Below are positions 31,061-41,091 of a DNA stretch of 64,000 nt, one piece after another. The stretch's first letter is position 1. Each line of letters opens with the position of its first letter. The position numbers and the translations under genes are program-made. The notes under the pieces are model-generated. The model saw nothing but the letters and a program-made list of their open reading frames with translations, was not told where the DNA came from and made no database searches. Origin of the DNA: Akanthomyces muscarius (Eukaryota > Ascomycota > Sordariomycetes > Hypocreales > Cordycipitaceae); contig NC_079242.1 in NCBI RefSeq assembly GCF_028009165.1, positions 5,022,001 through 5,086,000 of the forward strand. Direction: 5' to 3'.

Positions 31061-32764
31061 ATGGAGACCGAGACCGAACACGGCAGCCTCTCCAAGAGCA
31101 ACGACTCTTTGCCTCGTCATAGCCCCCCGGACTTCGACGAGAAAAATGCTCGCAGCAGCTTGAACCAGCTGCAGCCGCAGAGCGGCATCGATGATGTATC
31201 CGAGCCGCCGCCGCCGCCGCGCGACATGCCCGGCTGGAAGTGGACTCTCGTCATCTCTGCCATCTACAGCTCGCAGTTCCTCTTCGCCCTCGACAACACC
31301 ATTGTCGCCAACGTCCAACCCGTCATTGTGCAGGAGTTCAATGCCGTGCAGAAGCTCTCGTGGCTGAGCGTCGCCTTCCTCATCGGCGCCGCCAGCACCA
31401 ACCTCGTCTGGGGCAAGGTCTACGGCCAGTTCAACGCAAAGTGGACGTACCTCCTCTCGGTGCTCGTCTTCGAGGTGGGCTCGACCGTCTGCGGCGCTGC
31501 GCCCAACGTCGACGCCTTCATCATTGGCCGTGCCATCTGCGGCGTCTCGGGCGCCGGCATGTACGTCGGCCTAATGACCATGATTGCCCTCAACACGACC
31601 CTACAGGAGCGGCCCGTCTACGTTGGCGGCACCGGCCTCGTCTGGGGGCTCGGCACTGTCCTGGGCCCGATCATCGGAGGCGCATTCACCGACTCATCCG
31701 CCGGTTGGCGATGGGCTTTTTACATCAACCTCGTCATTGGCGCCCTATGCGCGCCCGTATACATCTTCATGCTCCCCAGCAAGGACCCGCGTCCGGGTGT
31801 TTCTGCCAGGGACCGCTGCCGCGAGTTTGACTACGTCGGTGTCGTTCTCATGATCAGTGCGTGCGCCTGTTTTGTCATGGGCGTCTCCTTTGGTGGCGTC
31901 ACGTACGCGTGGAACTCTGCCCAGATCATCGCCCTCTTCTGCGTCTCAGGCTTGCTTTTCATCATCCTCGGCTTCCAGCAGGTCTATACGGTCTTTACCA
32001 CTGTCGCTCGCCGCGTCTGTCCCGTCGAGTTCTTTGGCAGCCGTACCGTCCTGATCCTCTTCGCCATGACGGCTGCTGGCGGCACCGGAATCTTCCTGCC
32101 CATCTATATGGCGCCGCTGTATTTCCAATTCACCCGCGGCGACTCGGCGCTGCAGTCGGGCGTGCGACTCCTGCCCTTTGTCTTCCTCGTCATCTTTACC
32201 ATCACCAGCAACGGCGCCCTGCTTGCCCGCTGGGGCCTGTACATGCCCTGGTACCTTGTTGGCGGCATCCTAGTCTCCGTTGGCGGCGGTCTCATGTATA
32301 CCGTCACCCTCACCACGTCCGTCTCCATGGTCTATGGGTACACCGTCATCCTCGGCTTCGGAGTCGGGCTCTTTGCCCAGGCGTCGTACTCGGTTGCCCA
32401 GGCCGTCGTCAAGCCCGAGCTCGTGCCCTCGGCTATTGGCTTCATCTCCACAGCGCAGATTTTCGGCATCACCCTTGCCCTAGCCATTGCCAACGCGCTC
32501 TTCCTCAATGAGAGCGAGCGCGGTATCCATGCGCTGCTGCCGAACGTCTCCCTCGAGGAGATTGAGCAGACCATTGCTGGAGCCAAGTCGGAGTTGCTGC
32601 ACCAGCAGAGTGCCGAGATGACGACCAAAATTCTGGAAGTTATTGTCAATGCCCAGAGCAGGACATACATTCTGGTGATTGTCGCGGGTGTGCTGGTGAC
32701 CCTGTTGAGTCTGGTGATGAAGCGCGAACGGCTGTTTATTAGCACCGCGGCTGGCGGCGTGTAA
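31061..32764 (+). CDS. MFS multidrug/metabolite exporter, DHA2 (14-helix) type
   Basis: Single exon, 567 aa. A hydrophilic acidic N-terminus of about 50 residues is followed by about 14 helices. Diagnostic features: FALDNTIVANVQPVIVQEF in helix 1 (the DHA2 LDxTIVNVALP-type motif), WLSVAFLIGAASTNLVWGK, RAICGVSGAGMYVG, the antiporter motif C region GLVWGLGTVLGPIIGGAF, then GWRWAFYINLVIGAL, and a late helix pair ending AQIFGITLALAIANALF. Such proton antiporters export drugs or endogenous metabolites and are regularly found beside NRPS and PKS genes. The NRPS follows 1.06 kb downstream on the same strand, so this is the likely product or self-protection exporter. Confidence 0.92.
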   Translation: METETEHGSLSKSNDSLPRHSPPDFDEKNARSSLNQLQPQSGIDDVSEPPPPPRDMPGWKWTLVISAIYSSQFLFALDNTIVANVQPVIVQEFNAVQKLSWLSVAFLIGAASTNLVWGKVYGQFNAKWTYLLSVLVFEVGSTVCGAAPNVDAFIIGRAICGVSGAGMYVGLMTMIALNTTLQERPVYVGGTGLVWGLGTVLGPIIGGAFTDSSAGWRWAFYINLVIGALCAPVYIFMLPSKDPRPGVSARDRCREFDYVGVVLMISACACFVMGVSFGGVTYAWNSAQIIALFCVSGLLFIILGFQQVYTVFTTVARRVCPVEFFGSRTVLILFAMTAAGGTGIFLPIYMAPLYFQFTRGDSALQSGVRLLPFVFLVIFTITSNGALLARWGLYMPWYLVGGILVSVGGGLMYTVTLTTSVSMVYGYTVILGFGVGLFAQASYSVAQAVVKPELVPSAIGFISTAQIFGITLALAIANALFLNESERGIHALLPNVSLEEIEQTIAGAKSELLHQQSAEMTTKILEVIVNAQSRTYILVIVAGVLVTLLSLVMKRERLFISTAAGGV

Positions 32765-33820
32765 GCCTGGGGACTGGTTCACTAAACTTCTCGATCGCCA
32801 TGAAAGATGGGCGCATTGGAGCGAATACCCAAAAATGGATGTTACTTAGTTTACAGCAAACTACTCTGCGGTACTGCTTTGACAGATTTCAATGAGAAGT
32901 GTGCCAATGCATCTCTGTCACTCTTCTCTGCTCGGCTATTTTAACGTTGTAAAATTAGTTGATCTCGCTGCTCCTGGCTGGGTTGATTTCATCGCGAACT
33001 GCTCCCTACCTGCAAGGATGAGGTGAAGCGAAAAAATCCGAAACACGGTTAATTCTTATACTTTCCAAGAAACAAAATCCATCATCTTACCTTTACAGAT
33101 TTTTAATAGTAGTTACTAACTCTGTCTCTGTTGCTTAGCACATTTGCTCGGCCTGCCTTTACGTGGGTTTGGTGACAGCCTTAGTCGGGGGACGCACTCA
33201 GGATGGCCGATGCCTGAGCTAGAAGGCTCATTACGAAGCACATTACAAAACCAGAACAGTTAAAACTCTAGATGGTCTCCGTGAATTACAAATCTAGCCT
33301 CAACCCTTACCAATCATGATTAACTGTTCTTCCTTTCTCCTCCTCCTGTCGTACAAGACGGGCTGTTCGGCGTGTCGCGGAAGCAACATTGCTAGACCAA
33401 CCGCCAACCCCCCTAAACCGGCCTGGCGTTACCGCTGATGGGCGTGCCGTTAAAGATCGTGCGACACCCCCCACCCTCATCGCGCCATGACTCCGTCAAC
33501 CGTCAAGCCACGAGGCAATCCGCCACCTTCCAACCGTCAGCATAGCGTCGAAGCTACTACGTACGTGATGAAGCTGAGGCTGGTCCTCTGGTAGTGGCCA
33601 GGTAAGATGGGATTCAATTTAGCCCGAGTCCTTGCGCCGCAAGCGCAATGTACTAGGGCTGCGAGCTCGCGGGAATATACCGTAAACAGCCCAGCTGGGC
33701 TTGTAGGCAGATTCAGCTGTTTTGAAGAATAAAGACGATGGATTCTGCGCTGCACATCAGAGCAGAGTACTTCGCCTGCTACATTGAGCTTTCTCTGCCA
33801 GGTGTCATTGAACAGAGAAT
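32765..33820. other. Intergenic region upstream of the NRPS
   Basis: 1.06 kb that should carry the NRPS promoter. No convincing TATA box, no palindromic CGG motif shared clearly with the exporter promoter, and no extra gene. Confidence 0.35.
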
Positions 33821-36800
33821 ATGACGATCGATCCGTATACACCAAGTTTCGCTGAGCGACGCGGCTCTGCTGATGCCCATCCCACCAAGGCTCTCGTGCC
33901 CATCTCCTCCAATGAGCAGCTGCAGCGCCATATAAACAGTGGCAGTACGAATGCAGAGGATGCAACCAACTTTTGGAAGGATCGGTTCCGTCGCCACGCA
34001 GGGCAGCAGCCGGTAATACACTGCTTCCCCCAGCAGTACAACTGGCCCCGTTCCGAGACTGCCATCGTTGTCCCGAATGATCTGCTCAAACAGGCTCGTG
34101 GGCTATGCGACCGCTTCAGACTCCGCTTTGACGACTTTTTATACGGTACCTGGGCCATTGTTGCCGCTCAGCATGCACCCTCTTCGACGGCGAAGGCCGC
34201 CGCGATCTTCACCATACCGAGCCACAGACAAACCAGAACCCCTCAGAGTGAACAATATATCATCACCGAGGATAAAAAAGACTTAGTACCGCTTGTTCTA
34301 TCTTTCTCCAAAGATATGTCTGTTCTTTCATATCTTCGTCATGTTGCCGAGGTTGTGCACCAGTCCGCAGCAGCTAGCTTCCTGAGTCATGAGGAGATTC
34401 TTCGACTCGCTGGTGCCTCCCGGCCCCAAGTCAAGCTCAGTGTCGACTGCAAGGGCCCGAGCCTTGTCCAAAACCACGTCATGTCCGCTGACGACGAGTT
34501 CCCTCTCGTCATCAATATTTCCACGTCGCCACTGTTCGTGATGAGCATGCGCCACAGCGCGGACCTCCCCAAGCTCGACGCTCGCTTGATCCTCGAGCAC
34601 TTCACCGCCACCCTACAAAATGTTACCGAGAACCCCAAGCAAAGACTGTCAGAAGTACGCATGATTTTACCTGTCGAAGAGTTTCTTCTGAGCGAGTACG
34701 GAAAGGCCGCTGTACCAGCACAGACAGGCCTGCTGCACCAGCTTGTCGAGACACAGGCGCTCAACACTCCGCACGCAGATGCCGTACAGTTTGAGGACGA
34801 CGAACCCATCTCATATTACACACTGAATCAGCGCGCAAATCAACTTGCACGAAACTTACTGCAATATAGACCCAGAGTTGTGGCAGTGCACATGCGCACC
34901 TCTGCCGACTTTATAGTCTCTCTCCTCGCCATTCTGAAAGCTGGCGCTGCGTACGTCATTCTCGATGTCGACGCCGCACAATCTCGCAAAGCCTTTATGG
35001 TCGAGGACGTCGCCGCTGACTTTCTCCTCGTGGACGAAACTACACGCGGGCAGTTCCCTGCCGAACACGACATTGGTCAAGTCACCATCGTATCCCGCCA
35101 GTACGACGCCAGCAACCTCTTCCTCGCTCAGGAACCAACCGATATCGCGTACATCATCTACACTTCTGGTTCCACCGGCCGACCCAAAGCAGCCCTGCTA
35201 GCTCACCAGGCCGCGTACAATGGCCTTGTCTGCTTCCCCAGAATCGAGGAACTGCGCCAGCTGCTCTTCTTCAACCCTGTCTTTTCGGCCGCGCAGCGAT
35301 CTATCTGGGCGACCCTCTCGGTCGGAGGCTGCCTCTGCTTGGCGCAGAAGAAGAATTTCATTGTAAACTTGGCCGACACAATACAGAAGATGGATATAAC
35401 CTCGATCGACATGACGTCCACGACTGCGGCGCTCATATCGCCTGCGCAGGTGCCTTCGCTGCGACGAATGATGCTCGGTGGCGAGCCCGCCAGTCCCTCA
35501 GTGGTTAAGACTTGGGGGCACAGAGTTCAGCTGTACTCATCGTATGGCTTGAGCGAGTGCACACAGCTCAACATGCGACAAAGACTACTCTCGGAGGCCA
35601 GCTCGAGCTCGCGGGTCATTGGGATGCCGTATGACACAACGATGTCGTACATCGTTGAACCCGGTACGATGGAGCTGTCGCCGCTGCTTGTCCCCGGTGA
35701 GCTTTGTCTCGGTGGTGCACAACTCGCCAGCGGTTATCTGAACTCGGAAGAACTGACAGCCAAGCGCTTTGTCACGAATCCGTTTAGTCACGGGAAATTA
35801 TACAGGACTGGAGACATGGCTGTGCGACACGCCGACGGGGCGATTGAGCTGATTGGGCGCGTGGACTTCCAGGCCAAGATCAACGGCCAGAGGGTAGACC
35901 CGGGGGAGCCAAACTTCTTTATACAAAGGCACAAGTTTGTGAAACATTCTTCTATCGTGCCTTGCGTAATCAACAACAAGACGGTTCTTGTTGCAGCAGT
36001 CGTGGTCGCGCAGGGTGAAACCGTCTGGTCCAGCACGGTGCGCGCTTTGCGCGCGTACCTTGCCGCTCAAGTGCCCGGCTACATGATGCCGAGCTTTTGG
36101 ATCCCCATGGACAAATTACCACTGAATGCCAACGACAAGGTGGACTTGGGCGCCATTCGAAACCTGGCGGAGGAGTCTGGACGTGCGGGGACTCTCGGGC
36201 CTGATGCGGGCGCAGAGGGTGGTCATGATGCTGTCTTTAATGCTACAGAGACTGTAATCCGCGTTCTTTGGTCCGAAATTCTGTCTGTGTCATTGAACGC
36301 GGTGAAACTACAGAGTTCCTTAGTCTCACTTGGAGGCACCTCACTCGAGGCTATCCAGGTGGTGTCGCGACTACAATCACAGCACGGTCTTGTCCTCGCA
36401 GTGGAAGACATGGTTCTCGATCACATCCTCGCTGAAATTGCCAAGCTTGCCGCCACTGTCACGGCACCGGCAACATCACAGGCTCCTGCGCCATTCAGCC
36501 TGTTGAAGCACGCAACATCTGCGGAGCTTCTAGGAATGAAGGTCACCGAGGCAGAAGACGCCTTCCCCGTCACAGCGCTCCAGGAAGCCGTCATAGCAAA
36601 CACTATCCTCGGCGGCACAGCTTACATCTACAGCCGCTCGTACAGCTTCCAAGGACATAGCGAGCAGGACGTGATGCGGAGCCTACAGTTTCTAATGGAG
36701 TCTCAGCCTCTTTTGCGTACTACGTTTGTTCCCAGCGGCACCTCCTTCGTTCAGGTCATCAAAAAGACTGCGACTCTCCCGCTCACCACATCAAATCTCA

Positions 36801-39800
36801 ACGTTGAAACATACATAAAAAATGCGACGGCACAGGGCATGCGCATAGGGGACCTCTGGTGGCGGGTCGGCATCCTCCCCGACCATGTCCTTGTCATCAC
36901 CAGCCACCATGCCCTGTTTGACTACTGGTCCAATGAGTTCATCCCACAGGATCTGTCGTCTATCATTAGCGGACGAACTCCCGCGGCAAGAGGCCGATTT
37001 AGCAGCTATGTCAAGTATTTACAGTCGAAAGATGCCACAGTCACAAAAGACTTTTGGAAGAACTATCTGGAGGGGATTAGCCCTAAGTCCCTGCATGATC
37101 GCACGCACGCCGAAAATAAAGTCACAGCGTCGCTTGCAGCGGACCTAAGAAAGACGGCATCCAAACTCAAAACCACGCCCAGCATCTTACTCTACGCCGC
37201 CTGGTCCGTTGTCCTTTCCGCCGTGCATGCCACTAATGACGTGGTGATGGGCGTTACTCTCTCCGGCAGAGATTCGCCTGTCCCAGGTATCCTGGAAATG
37301 GCCGGTCCAACACTCATGATTGCCCCGTTACGGGTGCAAGTCGACAGAACTAGCTCTTTTGGCGCGCACTGCGCCTACGTCCAGAAACAGCTGCTGGACG
37401 TCGCTGCCCATGCGCATGTTGGCCTTCGAACGATTCTCAAAATCAGCAGGCAGTCCAATAGCCTGTTTGACTCGATGGTGAACTTTCTCATTAAGATTTC
37501 GCCGGCCGATCAAAACGACGGTCTGAAGGCACTACCGTTCATGAGTCTCGGCGAGGTGGAACATGCCAAGCTCGAGCTGAATAACGAAACCTTGGACCGA
37601 ATTACACTTACTTCAACACTGGAATCCGACTTTGCACAGTACTTAGCTGACTTTGTTGCCAATGTGCTTCGCAATGGTGGCGAGGCGCTAAACGCTCCTG
37701 TCAAGGAGCTGGTGTCGGTGTCGCTCCCAGCTGAATCTGAGTTGCACAGTTCTGACGCATCAATCCTAGCTACACCAAGATCCATTAGCGAGAGGAATGT
37801 GGCTCCATCACTCACCTCGGACGATGAGAATATGCTTGACGAGGCATGGCCATACATGCCCTCCGACCTCGGCTTCTCTGCCTTCATGCGCATGGCAGCC
37901 TCGCACCCGTCACGCATTGCCGTGCAAGACATTTCTGGAGACGACATCACTTATGCCGGTCTCGCAATCAGAGTCCACCAGCTCGCCGGTGTCCTCCCCT
38001 ACCGCGGCGTCAAGCTCGAGCAGATCGTTCCTGTACTGCTTGAAAAGTCCATCAACACTATCGTCGCAATCTTCGGCATCCTTGTCTCTGGTGGTGCTCT
38101 GCTGACTCTCGGCCCAGAAACCCCCAGAAGCCGCAACATGGTTATTATTGAGGACTGCAAGGCTACGCATGTCATTACTGACCGCCTGAATAAGAGTTTC
38201 TTTGACGGCCTCCCATATAGGGTTATTGTCATTGACGACATTGACTGGAATGGCTTGCCGATTGAACGGCCAATTACGCCGGGTCTGAGCCCAGACTCTC
38301 TTGCCTACGTCATTTACACCTCTGGCAGTACCGGCAAGCCAAAGGGCACGCTCATCACGCACGGGGCCCTGGCGGCGGCGACCGAAGGCATTATTGACAA
38401 CACAAATTTGAGGAACAACCGGTTTCGAATCCTGTGGACCCTCAACTATACATTTGACGGCTCTTTCGACGGCCTCTTCTCTGCGCTGTCCAGCGGTTCA
38501 ACTCTCTGCGTGGCCCAACAGAGCTCAATCGTCGCGAACCTTGCCGACTTTGTTAACGAAATGAAAGTCGATCGGATCAACATCACACCGTCTATGGGCA
38601 CACTCTTTCATCCGAACGACGTGCCACGCGTCAAGGTACTCATGACAGGCGGCGAGCCCATCACACCCCATATACTGAGTGTGTGGGCGCCTCGCGTTGT
38701 CGTGTATAACGCCTACGGGCCGACCGAGGCCACAATCTGCATCAGCATCAGCATAATGCTTCCCGGAATGAACTTGCGCAACGTCGGTCGCATTTTCAAA
38801 TCTGTGCAAGCCGTGATCCTCGACGCTGACACAATGGAGCCCGTAGCAGACGGCGAGATTGGTGAGTTGTGCTTGTCTGGTCCCCAATTGGCCCGCGGCT
38901 ACCTCGAGCGGGCGGACGCCACGGCTAAGGCATTCCGATTTGTCGATGGTGTGAGAACTTACCTGACCGGCGACTTGGCAAAATTTCTTCCAAACGGTGA
39001 GATTGAGCTCTACGGTCGCAAAGACGACCAGGTCAAGCTCAACGGGTACAGGATCGAGCTGGGCGAGATTGAGGTCTCGATAGTGAAGAGTGGCGCTTTC
39101 GAGGCGTGTGTGGCTGTGATTGCCACTATCATGAAAAAGAAGCAGATTGTGGCATTTTGCTCTCACGAGAATGCAGAGACGGGAGATAATATTTTGCTGC
39201 CAGTGGACAAGGCCATTGAGGTTAGCCAGGTCACGGCGCGCCTTACGTCGCTGCCCAGGTACATGGTTCCCACACTCTGGCTCCCCGTCGCGACGTGGCC
39301 ACTCACACCAAACGGCAAGGTGGACAGGAAGCGCCTAAGCCAACTCGCCGAGGAGATGCCAGTAGAGGCCGTGAAGAAATACTTACCGCGCGAGGAAAAG
39401 ACTACTGTGGCGACTGAGCAGGAGCTTGCTCTGCAATTGATCTGGGCGAACCTATTTGAGGTTGCGACGCAGGATATTCATGGCGGAACCACTTTCCATA
39501 GTCTAGGCGGTGACTCCATATCTGCTCTCAATCTCGCTGGCGTGCTTCGCAAGGCAGGCTATGATATCAAGGTCAACGACTTGATTTCTGCACAGACGCT
39601 CCAAGGCCAGGCCAATCTTCTGTCTGAGGAGCGCAGGATCATAGACAAGATGGACGCAGTTGATCAATTGCCTGTGTACATACCAGCGCCAGAGATTTAC
39701 ACGCGTCTCCAGGATCTGGCTATTACGGATGACGAGATTGAGGAAATTTACCCCTGCAGCCCTGGCCAAGTGGAATTTCTCACGCAAGGCAACAAGCAGG

Positions 39801-40975
39801 AGCAATTCTGGCAGTTGTTGACCCTGCGAGAACTTCCAGCTGATGTGAACTTTTACCGCTGGATCGAACTGACTACGATGCTCACAGCGCGGAACCAGAT
39901 TCTGCGCGCTGTGTACATCTGCGGGGAGGAAGGTAACACGGCGACAGCGGTGCAGGTAATTCTCAAGCGGCCAGCGTTGAACCTGCGCTATCAGTCTTAC
40001 TCCACAGACGACGAAATGAAAGCCATCGTTGACGCAGAGTGGGCTCTTCGCTTCGACCCGAGCAAAGCGTTTGTGCGGTACACATTGCTCACACACACGG
40101 TCACTGGCAGGCGAGACATCATCATCAAGCTGGACCACGCATCTTACGACGGCACGCTTCTTCACATTTTTGACGATCAGTTCAAGACCTTGAACCAAGG
40201 GCATGCTTGCGCCCCCAGCACCGAGTTTCGGGAATTTATCAACCACATACGGGCGACGCCCAAGCAACCGCAGCTGCAATACTGGACCGACCTGCTGAGG
40301 GGCAAGACATTCCATTACCCCGTTCAGGCGAGGAATCCTAGGGTGTACCAGTGGCAGGTCTCCAAAATAAGCCTGGAAGCCGGCATCGACGACACCGCGC
40401 AAGCTGCCGGCGTGACGGCGCCGATTGTCTTTCAGACAGGGTACAGCCTACTGCTAGCGCACCTGAGTGGCTCACAACACGTTGTGTACGACAATTTGGT
40501 TACGGGGCGCAACGTGCCTCTGGACAACCCGCAGCTGATCAACGGCAATTGCGCCAACTTTTTGCCGTTCCTGTGCAGCGTTGACAACACCAAGCCAATG
40601 AGGGTGCTGCTCCAAGAAACGCAGGCGTCATTCTGGCAGTCTACCGAGAACGGGCTTGTGTCTCTCGGCGAGATTTACGATGCTCTAGGCGAGGATCGGA
40701 ACACAGCGGCGGCAAAATGTCTGTTTTGCTTCCAGCCATTTGAGCCGGCCGACGCAGCGGACAAGCGCGACCACATGCGTTGGATTGTCATGAAGATGAG
40801 CCACAACACAATGTCGTTCAACTACGCCATCCAGCTGGAGGTTGGCAAAGGGGCGATTGCGGGTGAGTATGTTGTCAGGCTTGGGTTCGATGAGCGGGTG
40901 TTTACGACGAAGGAGGCGAGGGCTGCGCTGGGGTGGTATGAGGAGTGTCTGAGAGGAATGTTGGCGAAGATGTAG
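33821..40975 (+). CDS. Dimodular nonribosomal peptide synthetase, C*-A-T-C-A-T-C
   Basis: Intronless 2384-aa protein. Residues 1-300 are a truncated condensation-like domain without HHxxxDG. A1 is about 303-800 (YIIYTSGSTGRPK near 444, YRTGD present). T1 is about 805-885 (LGGTSLEAI, carrier Ser near 840). C1 has SHHALFDYWS near 1028. A2 is about 1350-1850 (YVIYTSGSTGKPKG near 1496, YNAYGPTEATIC, NGKVDRK). T2 has LGGDSISAL near 1895. The terminal C domain has LDHASYDG near 2104 and ends the protein; there is no thioesterase or reductase. Terminal C domains of this kind usually release the peptide, often by cyclisation, and the A-T-C-A-T-C core is the layout of fungal diketopiperazine synthetases. 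A2 has the usual Asp after the A4 Phe (TFDGSFDG), whereas A1 reads VFSAAQRS, so Asp235 appears to be Ser. Product unknown. Confidence 0.95.
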   Translation: MTIDPYTPSFAERRGSADAHPTKALVPISSNEQLQRHINSGSTNAEDATNFWKDRFRRHAGQQPVIHCFPQQYNWPRSETAIVVPNDLLKQARGLCDRFRLRFDDFLYGTWAIVAAQHAPSSTAKAAAIFTIPSHRQTRTPQSEQYIITEDKKDLVPLVLSFSKDMSVLSYLRHVAEVVHQSAAASFLSHEEILRLAGASRPQVKLSVDCKGPSLVQNHVMSADDEFPLVINISTSPLFVMSMRHSADLPKLDARLILEHFTATLQNVTENPKQRLSEVRMILPVEEFLLSEYGKAAVPAQTGLLHQLVETQALNTPHADAVQFEDDEPISYYTLNQRANQLARNLLQYRPRVVAVHMRTSADFIVSLLAILKAGAAYVILDVDAAQSRKAFMVEDVAADFLLVDETTRGQFPAEHDIGQVTIVSRQYDASNLFLAQEPTDIAYIIYTSGSTGRPKAALLAHQAAYNGLVCFPRIEELRQLLFFNPVFSAAQRSIWATLSVGGCLCLAQKKNFIVNLADTIQKMDITSIDMTSTTAALISPAQVPSLRRMMLGGEPASPSVVKTWGHRVQLYSSYGLSECTQLNMRQRLLSEASSSSRVIGMPYDTTMSYIVEPGTMELSPLLVPGELCLGGAQLASGYLNSEELTAKRFVTNPFSHGKLYRTGDMAVRHADGAIELIGRVDFQAKINGQRVDPGEPNFFIQRHKFVKHSSIVPCVINNKTVLVAAVVVAQGETVWSSTVRALRAYLAAQVPGYMMPSFWIPMDKLPLNANDKVDLGAIRNLAEESGRAGTLGPDAGAEGGHDAVFNATETVIRVLWSEILSVSLNAVKLQSSLVSLGGTSLEAIQVVSRLQSQHGLVLAVEDMVLDHILAEIAKLAATVTAPATSQAPAPFSLLKHATSAELLGMKVTEAEDAFPVTALQEAVIANTILGGTAYIYSRSYSFQGHSEQDVMRSLQFLMESQPLLRTTFVPSGTSFVQVIKKTATLPLTTSNLNVETYIKNATAQGMRIGDLWWRVGILPDHVLVITSHHALFDYWSNEFIPQDLSSIISGRTPAARGRFSSYVKYLQSKDATVTKDFWKNYLEGISPKSLHDRTHAENKVTASLAADLRKTASKLKTTPSILLYAAWSVVLSAVHATNDVVMGVTLSGRDSPVPGILEMAGPTLMIAPLRVQVDRTSSFGAHCAYVQKQLLDVAAHAHVGLRTILKISRQSNSLFDSMVNFLIKISPADQNDGLKALPFMSLGEVEHAKLELNNETLDRITLTSTLESDFAQYLADFVANVLRNGGEALNAPVKELVSVSLPAESELHSSDASILATPRSISERNVAPSLTSDDENMLDEAWPYMPSDLGFSAFMRMAASHPSRIAVQDISGDDITYAGLAIRVHQLAGVLPYRGVKLEQIVPVLLEKSINTIVAIFGILVSGGALLTLGPETPRSRNMVIIEDCKATHVITDRLNKSFFDGLPYRVIVIDDIDWNGLPIERPITPGLSPDSLAYVIYTSGSTGKPKGTLITHGALAAATEGIIDNTNLRNNRFRILWTLNYTFDGSFDGLFSALSSGSTLCVAQQSSIVANLADFVNEMKVDRINITPSMGTLFHPNDVPRVKVLMTGGEPITPHILSVWAPRVVVYNAYGPTEATICISISIMLPGMNLRNVGRIFKSVQAVILDADTMEPVADGEIGELCLSGPQLARGYLERADATAKAFRFVDGVRTYLTGDLAKFLPNGEIELYGRKDDQVKLNGYRIELGEIEVSIVKSGAFEACVAVIATIMKKKQIVAFCSHENAETGDNILLPVDKAIEVSQVTARLTSLPRYMVPTLWLPVATWPLTPNGKVDRKRLSQLAEEMPVEAVKKYLPREEKTTVATEQELALQLIWANLFEVATQDIHGGTTFHSLGGDSISALNLAGVLRKAGYDIKVNDLISAQTLQGQANLLSEERRIIDKMDAVDQLPVYIPAPEIYTRLQDLAITDDEIEEIYPCSPGQVEFLTQGNKQEQFWQLLTLRELPADVNFYRWIELTTMLTARNQILRAVYICGEEGNTATAVQVILKRPALNLRYQSYSTDDEMKAIVDAEWALRFDPSKAFVRYTLLTHTVTGRRDIIIKLDHASYDGTLLHIFDDQFKTLNQGHACAPSTEFREFINHIRATPKQPQLQYWTDLLRGKTFHYPVQARNPRVYQWQVSKISLEAGIDDTAQAAGVTAPIVFQTGYSLLLAHLSGSQHVVYDNLVTGRNVPLDNPQLINGNCANFLPFLCSVDNTKPMRVLLQETQASFWQSTENGLVSLGEIYDALGEDRNTAAAKCLFCFQPFEPADAADKRDHMRWIVMKMSHNTMSFNYAIQLEVGKGAIAGEYVVRLGFDERVFTTKEARAALGWYEECLRGMLAKM

Positions 40976-41091
40976 ACGATAAGACGAAAATAGAAAAGAG
41001 GATCTGAAAGAAATGAGGCAGACAGAGAAGGGCAAAAAAGGGCCTAATCTATGGCGATAGTTGGCTGGAGCTCACTGAGATCAGCACTTCT

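Noticed and set aside
31240..32511. Long alternative-frame open stretches in the exporter gene (196 and 216 codons)
   Set aside because: Rich in Arg/Pro/His from codon bias of the true frame, which encodes a complete 14-helix transporter.
38525..40402. Two long minus-strand open frames (213 and 299 codons) within the NRPS
   Set aside because: They lie opposite strongly conserved A2, T2 and C2 domain sequence and have no recognisable motifs.
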